The translations under genes were made by a program, and so were the position numbers. A DNA stretch of 64,000 bases from Paenibacillus rhizophilus. GTDB lineage: Bacteria > Bacillota > Bacilli > Paenibacillales > Paenibacillaceae. Below the pieces are notes generated by a model. It saw only the letters and a program-made list of their open reading frames with translations, was not told the origin of the DNA and did no database searches. Positions 49,571-59,665 of the stretch are shown here, one piece after another. The stretch lies in NCBI RefSeq assembly GCF_003854965.1, contig NZ_RQPI01000012.1, positions 62,001 through 126,000 of the forward strand. The letters are read 5' to 3'. Position 1 is the stretch's first letter, and the number at the start of each line of letters is the position of its first letter.

Positions 49571-51830
49571 TCACCGCCTTCTGTGGTATAAACGGAGTTT
49601 CCTGCAGAAATTCGGGCTCAATCGGCAGCCTGGTAACCCGCTTGCCTACCGCCTGAAAAATGGCGGAAGCCACGGCAGGAGCCAGATTCACCGAGCCGAT
49701 TTCACCTACCCCGCGGGGGCCGTAAGTGTCATGCTCCGGCAAATCCTCGATCGCCTCTACCTGAATGCCGCTCATATCGGCAATGGTTGGAATAATGTAA
49801 GTATCCAGATTCTTCGTAACATAGGAGCCTGCGTTCATCAGCGCGTCCTCCGTCAGCGTGAAGCCGACCGCCATGCCGCTGCCGCCCTCGATTTGCCCCA
49901 GATAACCCTGCGGATTGGCAACCGGACCGGCGGCTACCGCATGATACTGGTCAACGATCCGCACACGGCCGGTCAACAGATTGACCTCCACCTTTACGGC
50001 AATGGACGAGTACGTATAGAGAAAGTGGGCGCCGACCCGTTCATGAGGCGTTGTGGGATAATGAAACACCGTTTCGCACACAATAGGTTCATTAAGGGTA
50101 CGGGCAAGATCGGCGTAAGAAAGGATCAGTTTCCCTTCCTTCCACATTCCACCCGGTCCCGGAGTCAAGCCGCTAACACCGCCGGAAGCGGATTCCGCCG
50201 CTTCGGCCAGCCGGGCGGTAAAATCGGGATGCAGCCTGCGCAGCGCCATCCACATCATGCTTGTCGCTCTGGACGCCGTGCTCGAACCGCTGTCCGGCAC
50301 GACATCCGTATCGCCGATAATGATCCGCAGATCGCCGGCGTCGAATCCGTACTGCTCGATCAGCATTTGCTCCATCGTGGCGATCAGCCCCTGGCCGAAT
50401 TCCTCGTACCCGAATACGGCCTCGATCTTGCCGTCAAGCGCCAGGCAGAGCCTGCCCCCTGCCGGGTCGGGAATACCGTAACCGAGGCCCGCTCCGTGCA
50501 TGGCTATGGCTGAACCGACGCCGGTTACCGTCCAAGGGTCCCTGGCGTCCCTGCCCGGGCCGTTCTTTCTCTCCGCCATCAGCGGAATAGCAGCCAGCGC
50601 CTCCCATACCTGCATGGCTCCATGCGTCTGGACAATCGGCTGGCCCAGCGGGCCGGGATCGCCGTATCTCCGCAAATTCCGGAGACGCATTTCCCAGGGA
50701 TCAATGCCCGCTGCTTCAGCCAGGCGGTCGATCTGTCCTTCTATGGCGAAGATGGCCTGATTTCCGCCAAATCCGCGGAATTCGCCGGAAACTCCGTTGT
50801 TCGTATAGATACAGAAGCCCTCGATCTCCATATGCTCAATCATGTATGGACCCATAACATGCTCCGTGGCGAAGTTCAGCACCTCGGTGCCGAGTGTGGC
50901 ATAGGCCCCGGTGTCGGAGACGATCCTCACCTGATGGGCCATCAGCCGGCCGTCCTTGTCGCAGCCGGTCTTCATTGCGATCTTCATGGGATGGCGCTTA
51001 AGTCCTGCCCGGACGGATTCGGCGCGGGAGTTATGCAGCCGCACCGGCTTCCCCGTTCGAAGAGCCAGGAGTGCGCCGTAAGGCTGAACGTTCAGTTCGT
51101 CTTTGCCCCCGAACGATCCGCCGATTGGACTTGATACCACGCGAATGCTCTCCTCAGGCATCGCGAGAATGCGGGACAGCTGCTTGCGGTCCATCAGTCC
51201 GTGCTGAGTGGCTGAATAAACGGTCAGCCGGCCATTGTCTTCAGGAATAAAGAGTCCGCCTTCGGTTTCCATATACGTATGCATTTGTCTGGGCGTAAAG
51301 TACGTCTCCTCCGCCACATAGGCGCATCCAGCAAAAGCGTCCGCCGGATTGCCTTTGCGGTATTCGGTATGATGCAATAAATTGCCTTCGGGATGAAGAA
51401 GCACAGAATCCTCTTTCATGGCTTCCTCAGGGTCCGTTATTACCGGCAGCAGCTCGTAGTCGACCTCGATCAGAGACAGCGCATATTCCGCAATTTCGTC
51501 GCTGTCGGCGGCTACCGCGGCGATCGCGTCGCCGGTATGCCGCACACGGTCTTCGCAAAATACCGGCTGATGCGGAAGGGCGATGCCGAAGCCGTTCAAG
51601 CCAGGAACATCCTCATGCGTGATTACGGCATGCACGCCCGGAACGGCTGCCGCCTTCTCCGTGCGCAGAGCCAGAATCCGGGCATGAGCCTGATGGCTGC
51701 GAAGAACCCGGCCGGTCAACATGCCCTCTGCGCTCATATCGGTTAAATACTGCAATGTGCCGGTGACTTTTTCCATTCCGTCGGGCCGTGTTCTCCAGCG
51801 CCCTCCGCTGGATTCTCTGCTTAGCAGCAT
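49554..51830 (-). CDS. pucD: Xanthine dehydrogenase molybdopterin-binding subunit
   Basis: A 758-residue large subunit. The aldehyde/xanthine hammerhead domain is followed by SSPIGGSFGGKDELNVQPYG, GEFRGFGGNQAIFAIEGQIDRLAE, GFGQG-like (EFGQGLIATMEQM) and the catalytic-base Glu in PRGVGEIGSVNLAPA. Oxidises hypoxanthine and xanthine to urate with the FAD and Fe-S subunits. A purine-rich GGGGAGAGGG precedes the ATG. Confidence 0.93.
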   Translation of the reverse strand: MLLSRESSGGRWRTRPDGMEKVTGTLQYLTDMSAEGMLTGRVLRSHQAHARILALRTEKAAAVPGVHAVITHEDVPGLNGFGIALPHQPVFCEDRVRHTGDAIAAVAADSDEIAEYALSLIEVDYELLPVITDPEEAMKEDSVLLHPEGNLLHHTEYRKGNPADAFAGCAYVAEETYFTPRQMHTYMETEGGLFIPEDNGRLTVYSATQHGLMDRKQLSRILAMPEESIRVVSSPIGGSFGGKDELNVQPYGALLALRTGKPVRLHNSRAESVRAGLKRHPMKIAMKTGCDKDGRLMAHQVRIVSDTGAYATLGTEVLNFATEHVMGPYMIEHMEIEGFCIYTNNGVSGEFRGFGGNQAIFAIEGQIDRLAEAAGIDPWEMRLRNLRRYGDPGPLGQPIVQTHGAMQVWEALAAIPLMAERKNGPGRDARDPWTVTGVGSAIAMHGAGLGYGIPDPAGGRLCLALDGKIEAVFGYEEFGQGLIATMEQMLIEQYGFDAGDLRIIIGDTDVVPDSGSSTASRATSMMWMALRRLHPDFTARLAEAAESASGGVSGLTPGPGGMWKEGKLILSYADLARTLNEPIVCETVFHYPTTPHERVGAHFLYTYSSIAVKVEVNLLTGRVRIVDQYHAVAAGPVANPQGYLGQIEGGSGMAVGFTLTEDALMNAGSYVTKNLDTYIIPTIADMSGIQVEAIEDLPEHDTYGPRGVGEIGSVNLAPAVASAIFQAVGKRVTRLPIEPEFLQETPFIPQKAVNANVG

Positions 51831-51885
51831 TTTCCCTCTCCCCTTTCGATAGCTCCGGTATTCCTCGCCCTCTCCCTATGTTACA

Positions 51886-52797
51886 TTAATGGTCGCCTTT
51901 TCCAGCGCTTCCTTCCAAAGCCTTCCACAGTTCGGCAACAATAAGATTGCCTGCGGTCTTCTTCTTGTATTCTACGGTTGCAAAGGGATCGCCATAGGTC
52001 TCGAATTGCGTGACAACCGCCTCGAAAACCGAAGCAAGCTGCTCCTTGCCGATGCTGGCGCCTTCCAGAACCGCTTCGGCAATATCCAGCCGCTGCGGGC
52101 GGCCGCTTCCTCCTCCGGCGGCAATCTTCACGCCGCTCAGACGGCCTTCGCTGTCGATAAAGCATCCTATCGCTACCGTGACCAGCGAGGGCGTGAACGC
52201 TTCCCGGCGGCCGACTTTGCGGAAGATCTCAATTCGCCGGCTTCCCGCCGGACCTGCCGGGGGCGCAAGCCATATTCCCGTCAGGATATCTTCCTGCGGA
52301 TGCATCCCGCTCCACCGGTCGGCCAGCCACTCTTCCACTCGCCGGCGGCTAAGGAACTTGCCGTCAAAGACGGCCAGCTCCGCATCGCAGACGAGCAGCG
52401 CGGGAAGACAATCGCCGTATCCCGAGGCGATATTGCCGCCGATCGTCGCCAGGTTGCGGACCGCCGGAGCGGCGATGCAGCGGACCGCCTCCTGAACGGC
52501 GGGCGCCATATGTCCCAGCGCGGCGCTTCGCCGGCACCGGGACAAGTCGGCAAGGGCGCCGATGGAGAGCCCGCCGCCATCTTCGTCAATGTCTGCAAGG
52601 TCTTCAATCCCCCGCAAATCAATCAGTGATTTCGGCATGGAAACCGTCCCGGCTTCCCACTGCGTCCGCAGCAAAGTGCTGCCGGCGACATAAACCCCAT
52701 CCCTGCCAAACGTTCGTTTCAGCTCCCAGGCCTCATGCAGGCTTCGGGGCCTTTGAACAGCAGGCGTCCACAGCGGCTCGTCACGCAAAGCTTCCAT
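51886..52797 (-). CDS. pucC: Xanthine dehydrogenase FAD-binding subunit
   Basis: A 303-residue subunit with FAD motifs VYVAGSTLLRTQ and ATIGGNIASGYGDCLPALLVCDAEL, plus the C-terminal CO-dehydrogenase flavoprotein domain (FRKVGRREAFTPSLVTVAIG). AAGGAGGGG precedes the ATG. It follows nupQ by 53 bp and precedes pucD by 55 bp. Confidence 0.92.
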   Translation of the reverse strand: MEALRDEPLWTPAVQRPRSLHEAWELKRTFGRDGVYVAGSTLLRTQWEAGTVSMPKSLIDLRGIEDLADIDEDGGGLSIGALADLSRCRRSAALGHMAPAVQEAVRCIAAPAVRNLATIGGNIASGYGDCLPALLVCDAELAVFDGKFLSRRRVEEWLADRWSGMHPQEDILTGIWLAPPAGPAGSRRIEIFRKVGRREAFTPSLVTVAIGCFIDSEGRLSGVKIAAGGGSGRPQRLDIAEAVLEGASIGKEQLASVFEAVVTQFETYGDPFATVEYKKKTAGNLIVAELWKALEGSAGKGDH

Positions 52798-52850
52798 TTG
52801 CTCCCCTCCTTTTTACAGTTGTCCAGCAATTTCGAACCCGTCTTACAGAT

Positions 52851-53780
52851 CTAGAACCGCTGCTCCCGAACGTACGGAACACCCAACGATTCCGGCGTGC
52901 CGGAAGGCTTGTTGCGGTTGCGGTACCCCAAATACATCAGAACAAGGATGGTTACAACGTAAGGAATCATCTTCAGGAAATACGGCGGAATGGCGCTGCC
53001 GAGCAGCTGCATCCGGAAACCCAGCGAATCCAGCGCTCCGAAGAAGTAGGCGCACAGCAGCGCCCTTACCGGATTCCATCTGGCAAAAATAACGAGACCA
53101 ACCGCGATCCAGCCTCTGCCCGCCGTCAGCCCTTCGTTCCAAGTCGGAGCGACGGTCAGAACCATATCCGCTCCCGCAAGTCCGATCAGCATGGCGCCGA
53201 TGGTGACATAACCGTAACGGATTAGCCGGACGTGAACGCCCATGACATCTGCGGTGGCCGGGCTGTCGCCCACCGCCCGCAGGTGCAGCCCCCATGAGGT
53301 GCGGTGAATGAGCAAATGCAGCACAATGACAAGCACAAAGCTTAACCAGGTCAAAACATCCAGATTTCCAAAAATATCACCGATCACCGGGACTGGCTTC
53401 AAAAAGTCCAGATGCAGCCTCGGCAAAACGCCGGGCAGCGGGTTGCCGCTGATCGACTTGCCGAGATAGGCGCTAAAGCCGCTGCCGAACAGCGTCATCG
53501 CTAGACCCGACATTGTCTGGTTAGCGCGGAGCGTGATGCACAGGAAGGCGTGAATCAAGCCGAACAGCGCCGTTACTCCAACGGATGCGAGCAGCGCCAC
53601 TCCAAGATTTTCGGTACGAATAAAGACAATGCAGGTTGTGACCGCCCCCATCAGCATTAAGCCTTCGGCTCCAAGCTGAAGAATGCCGGCGCGTTCATTT
53701 AATATGCCTCCAAGCGTCGCCAAGAGCAGCGGCGTGCCCGCGGAAATGGCGGCGATTAATAACGGTGTGACAAAATCCAT
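52851..53780 (-). CDS. nupQ: Nucleoside/purine ABC transporter permease
   Basis: A 309-residue BPD-type-2 (branched-chain/BMP group) permease with about eight helices: MDFVTPLLIAAISAGTPLLLATLGGILNERAGILQLGAEGLMLMGA and NQTMSGLAMTLFGSGFSAYLGK. ATG 53780 has AAGGAGGAG upstream; the longer frame to 53849 overlaps nupP and is rejected. The B. subtilis guanosine importer NupNOPQ is the best known model. Confidence 0.9.
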   Translation of the reverse strand: MDFVTPLLIAAISAGTPLLLATLGGILNERAGILQLGAEGLMLMGAVTTCIVFIRTENLGVALLASVGVTALFGLIHAFLCITLRANQTMSGLAMTLFGSGFSAYLGKSISGNPLPGVLPRLHLDFLKPVPVIGDIFGNLDVLTWLSFVLVIVLHLLIHRTSWGLHLRAVGDSPATADVMGVHVRLIRYGYVTIGAMLIGLAGADMVLTVAPTWNEGLTAGRGWIAVGLVIFARWNPVRALLCAYFFGALDSLGFRMQLLGSAIPPYFLKMIPYVVTILVLMYLGYRNRNKPSGTPESLGVPYVREQRF

Positions 53781-53802
53781 TTCTTTCGACTCCTCCTTTG
53801 GG

Positions 53803-54918
53803 CTACGCTCCCCGGCGAATGCGGAAGCGGGTGACCATATCGCCGGCAATCAGGAAAAACAGGATCGCGCCCTGCAGCATTTCCGAAATGGACGACGGCA
53901 GACCGATGGTCTGTACGCTAAAACCTCCAACAATCAATCCGCCGAACAGCACCGAAGTGACAACAAGCCCGAGCGGATTCAGCTTAGCGAGCCAAGCCAC
54001 GATAATGGCGGTGTACCCGTAGCCCGGCGAAATGCCCTGCATCAGCTTGTGGCTTACCCCCGATACCTCGGCCATACCGGCAAGACCTGCAAGTCCTCCG
54101 CTGATCAGCATGACTATAATAATATGGCGTTTGATGTGAATTCCGGCGTAACGGGCAGCGGTCTGATTCGCTCCGATCAGACGCAGCTCGTAGCCCCAGC
54201 GGGTAAAACGGACCATCAGATAATAAATGACAACCGCGACCAGCGCAAAGATCAAGCCGATATGCAGCCGGGTTGCTCCGAGTACAGGCAGCGATTGCGC
54301 GTCGGTGAACACCGGCGAGCCAGGCATATTGAAACCGTTAGGATCTTTCCATGGTCCGAATACGACGTAATCAAGGGCCAGCAGCGCCACATAGTTGAGC
54401 ATAAGCGATGTAATCAGCTCGTTCACTCCGAAATGCGTCTTAGGAATGGCCGTGAGCAGCCCCCAGAAAGCGCCGGCGGCAACGCCGAAGATCAGCATCA
54501 GCAGAATGGACCAAAAGCCGGGCAGATTCGGAAAATAAACCGTAACGGCGGTCGCTGCCATCGCCCCAACCGTCAACTGTCCCTCGGCTCCGATATTCCA
54601 GACCGAAATCCGGTAGGCCACGGCGATGCCGAGTCCGCACAGCAGCAGCGGAATGGCTTTGACGAGCGTTTCGGTGATGCCGTATGACGTTCCGAAGGCA
54701 CCCTTAAACATTTTGGAGTAGACGGTTACCGGACTCATTCCGTTGGCATAGATAAAAATCGCGCACAGCACGAGTGCCAGCGCCACCGATACGATCGGCG
54801 TCCACCACGGCGTGCGGATGCGGGATGAATCATATTCCAGCCGCCAGGGCAGCCGACCTCCGGAAGTCTGTTTCACAGGTCCCGAAAGCGCCCTTCCGCT
54901 TGCCTTTTCCTGGCTCAT
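53803..54918 (-). CDS. nupP: Nucleoside/purine ABC transporter permease
   Basis: A 371-residue permease, partner of NupQ: RISVWNIGAEGQLTVGAMAAT, HFGVNELITSLMLNYVALL and VLFGGLIVGGFSVQ are typical. A polar N-terminus of about 40 residues precedes helix 1. Its ATG overlaps the nupO stop as ATGA. Confidence 0.92.
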   Translation of the reverse strand: MSQEKASGRALSGPVKQTSGGRLPWRLEYDSSRIRTPWWTPIVSVALALVLCAIFIYANGMSPVTVYSKMFKGAFGTSYGITETLVKAIPLLLCGLGIAVAYRISVWNIGAEGQLTVGAMAATAVTVYFPNLPGFWSILLMLIFGVAAGAFWGLLTAIPKTHFGVNELITSLMLNYVALLALDYVVFGPWKDPNGFNMPGSPVFTDAQSLPVLGATRLHIGLIFALVAVVIYYLMVRFTRWGYELRLIGANQTAARYAGIHIKRHIIIVMLISGGLAGLAGMAEVSGVSHKLMQGISPGYGYTAIIVAWLAKLNPLGLVVTSVLFGGLIVGGFSVQTIGLPSSISEMLQGAILFFLIAGDMVTRFRIRRGA

Positions 54919-56447
54919 ACCATGCTCTCCTCTCTGCTGCGGATGCCCGCCATCATCAGGCCGATTCTTTCTCTGTCCGCCGTCTCATGGGTCTCCTCGC
55001 CAATAATTGCTCCGTTATAAATGACCAATATCCGGTCTGACAGCTGCAGCAGCTCATCCAGATCCTCCGAGATAAGCAGCACGCCGCTCTCGGAAGCTCG
55101 GAGCTCCATAAGCAGCTCATGTACGCCCGCTGTCGCACCGACATCAAGGCCCTGCGTCGGATGGACGGCAACCATCAGCTTCGGCCGGTGGGTAACCTCC
55201 CGTGCAAACAGCAGCTTCTGCTGGTTGCCTCCGGACAGCTGCTGGACAGGCGTATCCAGCTCCGGCGTCTTCACATCGAATTTGCGCACGAGCTCTTCGG
55301 ACCATATGCGGTTCTTGGCCGCCTTCAGGAAGCCGAAGGTCGAATGCTCTTCGGAACGGTATGACTTGAACAGCAGGTTGTCGACCGAGCCCAGACGTCC
55401 GGCCAATCCGCTCTTCATACGGTTTTCGGGCACATGGGAAATGCCGGAATCAATCGCTCCGCGAACCGAAGCCGTCTTGACGGGACTTCCGTCAAAAATA
55501 ATTTCGCCTTCCCGCCATGTCCGAAGACCGGTCAGCACTTCTGCCAATTCCTTCTGACCGTTGCCCGCCACTCCGGCTACACCGACGATTTCGCCCTTTC
55601 GCACGGACAGGGACAGACCGTCAAGCGCCTTGCGGCCGTGATCAGCGTAAACGCTCAAGTTTTTTACATTAAGCAGTTCTTCGCCCTCCGTAGCTTCGCG
55701 TTCCTGACGCTCAATAACTACCTCTCTGCCGACCATCAGGCGGGCAACCTCGCGTTCATCGGTATCCTTGGTTACGAGTGTAGCGATCATTTTACCTTTG
55801 CGCATGACCGAAATTCGGTCCGAAGACGCCATGACCTCCTTCATTTTATGCGTGGTCATGATAACCGTCTTTCCTTCCTGCTTCATCCGGCGCAGCGTGC
55901 TGAACAACCCCTCTACCTCGCCCGGCGTAAGCACTGAGGTCGGTTCATCCAGAATAATAATGTCGGCGCCGCGGTAGAGCGTCTTGACGATCTCCACCCG
56001 CTGTTGTTCCCCGACAGAAAGCTGCCATATGGGACGGTCCACCGGAAATTTCAGCCCGAAGCGTTCCGCCAATTCCTCAATTTCTTTATGTTTGTTTTTA
56101 ATCCAGTTTCTTCCGCGCCAGAAAGACGATTTTTCGCCAAGCACGATATTTTCCGCCGCCGTCAAGGTCTGCACCAGTCTGAAGTTCTGAAACACCATGC
56201 CTACACCGAGCATAGCCGCATCTTTGGGAGAACGAATCTTGGCTGGTTTGCCGTGTATCAGAATCTCTCCTTCATCCGCTCTATACACGCCCGACAGCAT
56301 GCTCATGACCGTGCTTTTTCCCGCCCCGTTCTCGCCAAGCAGCGCGTGTATCTCGCCCGCGTTTGCCGAAAAATCGACTTGGTCGCTCGCGGTTACCGAA
56401 CCGAAACGTTTTACAATTCCGCGCATTTCCACCGAATATTCCTGCAT
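54915..56447 (-). CDS. nupO: Nucleoside/purine ABC transporter ATPase (double cassette)
   Basis: A 510-residue ATPase with two cassettes, as in RbsA/NupO. Cassette 1: Walker A GENGAGKST, signature LSVGEQQR, Walker B IIILDEPTSVLT. Cassette 2: degenerate Walker A GVAGNGQKELAE, signature LSGGNQQK, and VAVHPTQGLDVGA in the Walker B region. ATG 56447 has AAGGAGGCG 7 bases upstream; the frame to 56549 is rejected. Confidence 0.93.
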   Translation of the reverse strand: MQEYSVEMRGIVKRFGSVTASDQVDFSANAGEIHALLGENGAGKSTVMSMLSGVYRADEGEILIHGKPAKIRSPKDAAMLGVGMVFQNFRLVQTLTAAENIVLGEKSSFWRGRNWIKNKHKEIEELAERFGLKFPVDRPIWQLSVGEQQRVEIVKTLYRGADIIILDEPTSVLTPGEVEGLFSTLRRMKQEGKTVIMTTHKMKEVMASSDRISVMRKGKMIATLVTKDTDEREVARLMVGREVVIERQEREATEGEELLNVKNLSVYADHGRKALDGLSLSVRKGEIVGVAGVAGNGQKELAEVLTGLRTWREGEIIFDGSPVKTASVRGAIDSGISHVPENRMKSGLAGRLGSVDNLLFKSYRSEEHSTFGFLKAAKNRIWSEELVRKFDVKTPELDTPVQQLSGGNQQKLLFAREVTHRPKLMVAVHPTQGLDVGATAGVHELLMELRASESGVLLISEDLDELLQLSDRILVIYNGAIIGEETHETADRERIGLMMAGIRSREESMV

Positions 56448-56586
56448 TTGGAACGCCTCCTTCCTCATAGTTGTAGTACAGGTGGGGAAGGTTCTTGGAT
56501 TAAGAGCCCGCCCCACCTGTATGGTCTTCCTCTTATTAATGGATATCACGAACGAATTTTACAGCTTAAAACAGGTCAAAGATCAC

Positions 56587-57753
56587 TTATTTAGGAAGCG
56601 TTCCGACTATACCCTTGGTCAGCCAGTTCATGCCCAGCACTTCTTCAAGCGTAAGCGACTTTCCTGCCGGAACTTTCTCATTGCCCTGGTTATCACTGAT
56701 CGGACCTGTGAAGACATTCAATTCACCGCTGATGATCTTCGCCTTGGCATCCGCCACAAGCTTCTGCACATCCTCGGGAACCTTGTTGCCGAATGGAGCC
56801 AGATCGATCATGCCGTCAGCCATGTCGCCGGAATACTGCTCGTTCTTCCAGGTTCCGTCAATGACCGATTTAACAGTCTTCGTGTAGTACGGTCCCCAGT
56901 TCCATACCGGGTTCGTCAAATAATTGTCAGGTGCGAATTTCTTCATATCGGAGTCGTTGCCGCCTGCGAATGCGCCGCGTTCCGCAGCTGCCTGGATAGT
57001 AGCAGGGGAATCCTGGTAAGCGAGCAGCACGTCGGCGCCTTTATCCAGCAAGCTGATGGCCGCCTGCCGCTCAGTCGCCGGATCATACCATGTGTTTGTC
57101 CATACGACGTCGACTTTAATGTCCGGATTTACACTTTGTGCACCAAGCGTAAACGCATTAAGGTTGTAGATAACTTCACTGATCGGAAAAGCGCCGACAT
57201 AGCCAAGATGATTTTTCTTGGTCACTTTGCCTGCTGCAATACCCGTCAGATAACTCGCTTGATAGTTCTTTCCGAAGTAGTTGCCCATGTTGTCGGCGGT
57301 CTTGAAGCCGGAAGCATGATCGAACTTGACGTTCGGGAATTTCTTCGCCACGCTGAGCGTCTGTTCCATATAGCCGAAGCTTGTTGTAAATACGATGTCA
57401 TGACTTTGCGCCAGCTCGGTAATGATGCGCTCGGCATCGGGTCCCTCAGGAACGTTTTCTACAGCATCAGCCTTAATGCCAAGTTCCGCTTCCATTGCTT
57501 TGCGCCCTTGGTCATGCTGGTAAGTATAACCACCGTCGCCTGGAGGCCCGATGTATACGAACGCCACCTTCGGTTTCTCTCCGGACGGCTGTGCGGACGC
57601 ACCAGCCGAAGCTCCTGCCGTCGCCGTTGCTGCCGGCTCCGAAGACGCTCCTGCGTTCCCTCCTGTATTGTTGCCGCCGCAGCCTGCAAGCACAACCGCA
57701 AGCACAAACAGCAGCATGAAACTCAAACTAAATGCCCGACCCCTCTGTTTCAT
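56587..57753 (-). CDS. nupN: BMP-family nucleoside-binding lipoprotein
   Basis: A 388-residue basic-membrane-protein family binding protein. Lipobox VLAGC (about C25), an Ala/Ser/Gly linker to about residue 58, then KPKVAFVYIGPPGDGGYTYQHDQGRKAME, PEGPDAERIITELAQ and GNYFGKNYQASYLTGIAAG, all typical of purine-nucleoside-binding BMP proteins. ATG 57753 follows AGGAGGAGG. A perfect TnrA/GlnR box lies about 230 bp upstream. Confidence 0.93.
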   Translation of the reverse strand: MKQRGRAFSLSFMLLFVLAVVLAGCGGNNTGGNAGASSEPAATATAGASAGASAQPSGEKPKVAFVYIGPPGDGGYTYQHDQGRKAMEAELGIKADAVENVPEGPDAERIITELAQSHDIVFTTSFGYMEQTLSVAKKFPNVKFDHASGFKTADNMGNYFGKNYQASYLTGIAAGKVTKKNHLGYVGAFPISEVIYNLNAFTLGAQSVNPDIKVDVVWTNTWYDPATERQAAISLLDKGADVLLAYQDSPATIQAAAERGAFAGGNDSDMKKFAPDNYLTNPVWNWGPYYTKTVKSVIDGTWKNEQYSGDMADGMIDLAPFGNKVPEDVQKLVADAKAKIISGELNVFTGPISDNQGNEKVPAGKSLTLEEVLGMNWLTKGIVGTLPK

Positions 57754-57980
57754 TGTTTTCCTCCTCCTAAAATGTCGTGTAGCATAGAAGCTTACACAAT
57801 ATGAACTGGCCGTTTCTGGCCTAAGCTCCTTCATTTTGGGCTCCGGTTAATTTCTACCTCTAACTATAATGAGGCCGGAGCCATGCGTAAATTTATATAA
57901 CATACGTTTGTGCATAATGATAAAAAGGAGGGATTATTTTGTGCAAATCGCACTAACCCAAGCCTTGATATATTTAAAAT

Positions 57981-57997
57981 TGTTAGGAATTATAACA
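57981..57997. promoter_or_regulatory. TnrA/GlnR box upstream of nupN
   Basis: TGTTAGGAATTATAACA fits the consensus TGTNAN7TNACA exactly. It lies just past the pucB stop codon, in the 254-bp gap before nupN, so it probably ties importer expression to nitrogen limitation. Confidence 0.65.
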
Positions 57998-58007
57998 TAG
58001 GCGCGTT

Positions 58008-58652
58008 TTACATGTCGGCAGAGTCCCGATTCCGGTCGTTTCTAAGCAACCACTGGCGTCGGACCTTCATGAAATCCCCTTCGGTATCGGCGTCCATAGA
58101 GAATAATGGAGAATCCCCTTCGATCACCGCGCCTTTATAGACAGGGGAATGAAGGATGCTTGCCGCGCCGCGGTCACCGTCGAGCTGTTGAAGAGCCGGA
58201 AAGAGTGATTTGGAGAACAGCGCCGGCGGCATGATCGTCCCATCGCCTCGGCTGGCTACATAATCCAGATCCGGTGAACGCCGAAAGGTATCGATCAAGC
58301 GTCCGACCAGCCCCGCCGTTATGAACGGCTGGTCGGCAAGGGCCACTACCACCGCATCCGGTTCGGTCGGCAGCACCGCATTGAGGCCGCAGCGGAGGGA
58401 GAAGGACAGCCCCAAATGGGCAGTCAGGCAAGTCTCCGTCCGTCTTGAACCCCGAACTCCGCTCTCGGGCGGCAGCCACTCCAGCTTGTCATCAGCCCTT
58501 ACAACCACGGCCAGCGGCTCAAGGCCGCAGCGTTCCAATTCACTGAGCGCGACGCTCCCAAGCGCGACGCCCTGCGTCAGTCTCAGAGAAACCTTGGGGG
58601 TGCCCATCCTGCTGCTCTGCCCGGCCGCCAGGTAAATTCCGGCTACTTTCAA
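58008..58652 (-). CDS. pucB: Molybdenum cofactor nucleotidyltransferase (MocA-like)
   Basis: A 214-residue NTP-transferase with the N-terminal nucleotide motif IYLAAGQSSRMGTPK, GLSFSLRCGLNAV and VVVALADQPFITAGLVGRLID. Modifies or inserts molybdenum cofactor for xanthine dehydrogenase; the equivalent in Bacillus is PucB. TTG start at 58652 with AAGGAG upstream. It overlaps the xdhC frame by 113 bp. Confidence 0.9.
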   Translation of the reverse strand: MKVAGIYLAAGQSSRMGTPKVSLRLTQGVALGSVALSELERCGLEPLAVVVRADDKLEWLPPESGVRGSRRTETCLTAHLGLSFSLRCGLNAVLPTEPDAVVVALADQPFITAGLVGRLIDTFRRSPDLDYVASRGDGTIMPPALFSKSLFPALQQLDGDRGAASILHSPVYKGAVIEGDSPLFSMDADTEGDFMKVRRQWLLRNDRNRDSADM

Positions 58653-59607
58653 CGTTATCCGCTCCTTTCGGCTGTTTGCGCGAACCCGCTCTTCTCACCT
58701 GAATCATCTCTGCAACGATACTGACGGCTATCTCTTCCGGCCCTTCTCCGCGGATCGGCAGTCCGACGGGCGCATGCAGTGTCTCCGGCACGCCTAGTCC
58801 CTCCAGCAGCAAACCTATTCTCGCGGTGGAGCCAATAATCCCGATATAATGCGGTTCATGCTCAATAACGCGTTCAAGGAACATTCGGTCGCGCTGAAAT
58901 TGATGGCTGCAGATCAGGACATAATCGTTTCTGCCGATCCGAAGCCGCTCAGCGGCCTCTTGCGGAGAACAAATTACTCTTTCCTCTGCCGGGAGTTCAT
59001 TCTTCACGCTGGCTTCACGCCAGTCCGCCACCGCTATCCGAAATCCTGTTCTGAACGCTAAATCAGCGATGGGACGGCTGTCATGTCCGGGACCGAACAA
59101 AATCAGACGCGGTTTGGGAACAAGCAGCGTTATGAACGAGGCTTCGCTCCCGCCGCCAGCCGACTGTGTCTCCTGCGCTCCGGCAGCCGGTTCCAGCGAA
59201 TAGGCATAGCTGCCGCCTGCCCGGCTGCGCCGCAGAATCGCGCTTTGACCGGAGGCCATCCGGTCATGGGCTTCAACCAGCAACTTTCTAAGGTCGTCTT
59301 TTACAGGCTCCAGCACTACTTTAATCTTGCCGCCGCAGCCCACCGCTTCTCCCCACGAGAAATCATCAGGAGACAGCATATCATATTCTACGGTTTCCGG
59401 CATCCCCGAATCCCACACTTCCCCGGTCCGGAGCTGCAAATCGCTTTCGAGACATCCGGGACTAAGGCTTCCTATCGTTCCTCCATCATGAAATAGCATT
59501 GCCGATCCGGCCTTTCGGTATGAATGTCCTTCCACAGAAATCAGCGTGGCCAACACAGCTGGAAGGTCGTTTCTCTTAATGTGGGCCGCAATATCATAAG
59601 CGCTCAT
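58540..59607 (-). CDS. pucA: XdhC/CoxI-type xanthine dehydrogenase maturation factor
   Basis: A 355-residue protein: N-terminal CoxI/XdhC domain (ATLISVEGHSYRKAGSAMLF, SLSPGCLESDL, GCGGKIKVVLEP) and C-terminal Rossmann domain (LILFGPGHDSRPIADLAF, YIGIIGSTAR, PIRGEGPEEIAVSIVAEMIQVRR). Relatives end near QVRR; here the frame runs about 40 residues further, through the start of pucB. It supplies sulfurated cofactor to the dehydrogenase. Confidence 0.9.
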   Translation of the reverse strand: MSAYDIAAHIKRNDLPAVLATLISVEGHSYRKAGSAMLFHDGGTIGSLSPGCLESDLQLRTGEVWDSGMPETVEYDMLSPDDFSWGEAVGCGGKIKVVLEPVKDDLRKLLVEAHDRMASGQSAILRRSRAGGSYAYSLEPAAGAQETQSAGGGSEASFITLLVPKPRLILFGPGHDSRPIADLAFRTGFRIAVADWREASVKNELPAEERVICSPQEAAERLRIGRNDYVLICSHQFQRDRMFLERVIEHEPHYIGIIGSTARIGLLLEGLGVPETLHAPVGLPIRGEGPEEIAVSIVAEMIQVRRAGSRKQPKGADNVESSRNLPGGRAEQQDGHPQGFSETDAGRRAWERRAQ

Positions 59608-59665
59608 GAAACTCCCTCCATACAGTCTCCTGCAGTCAGCCTTTAGCCGCCTTCCTTGATCGGAT

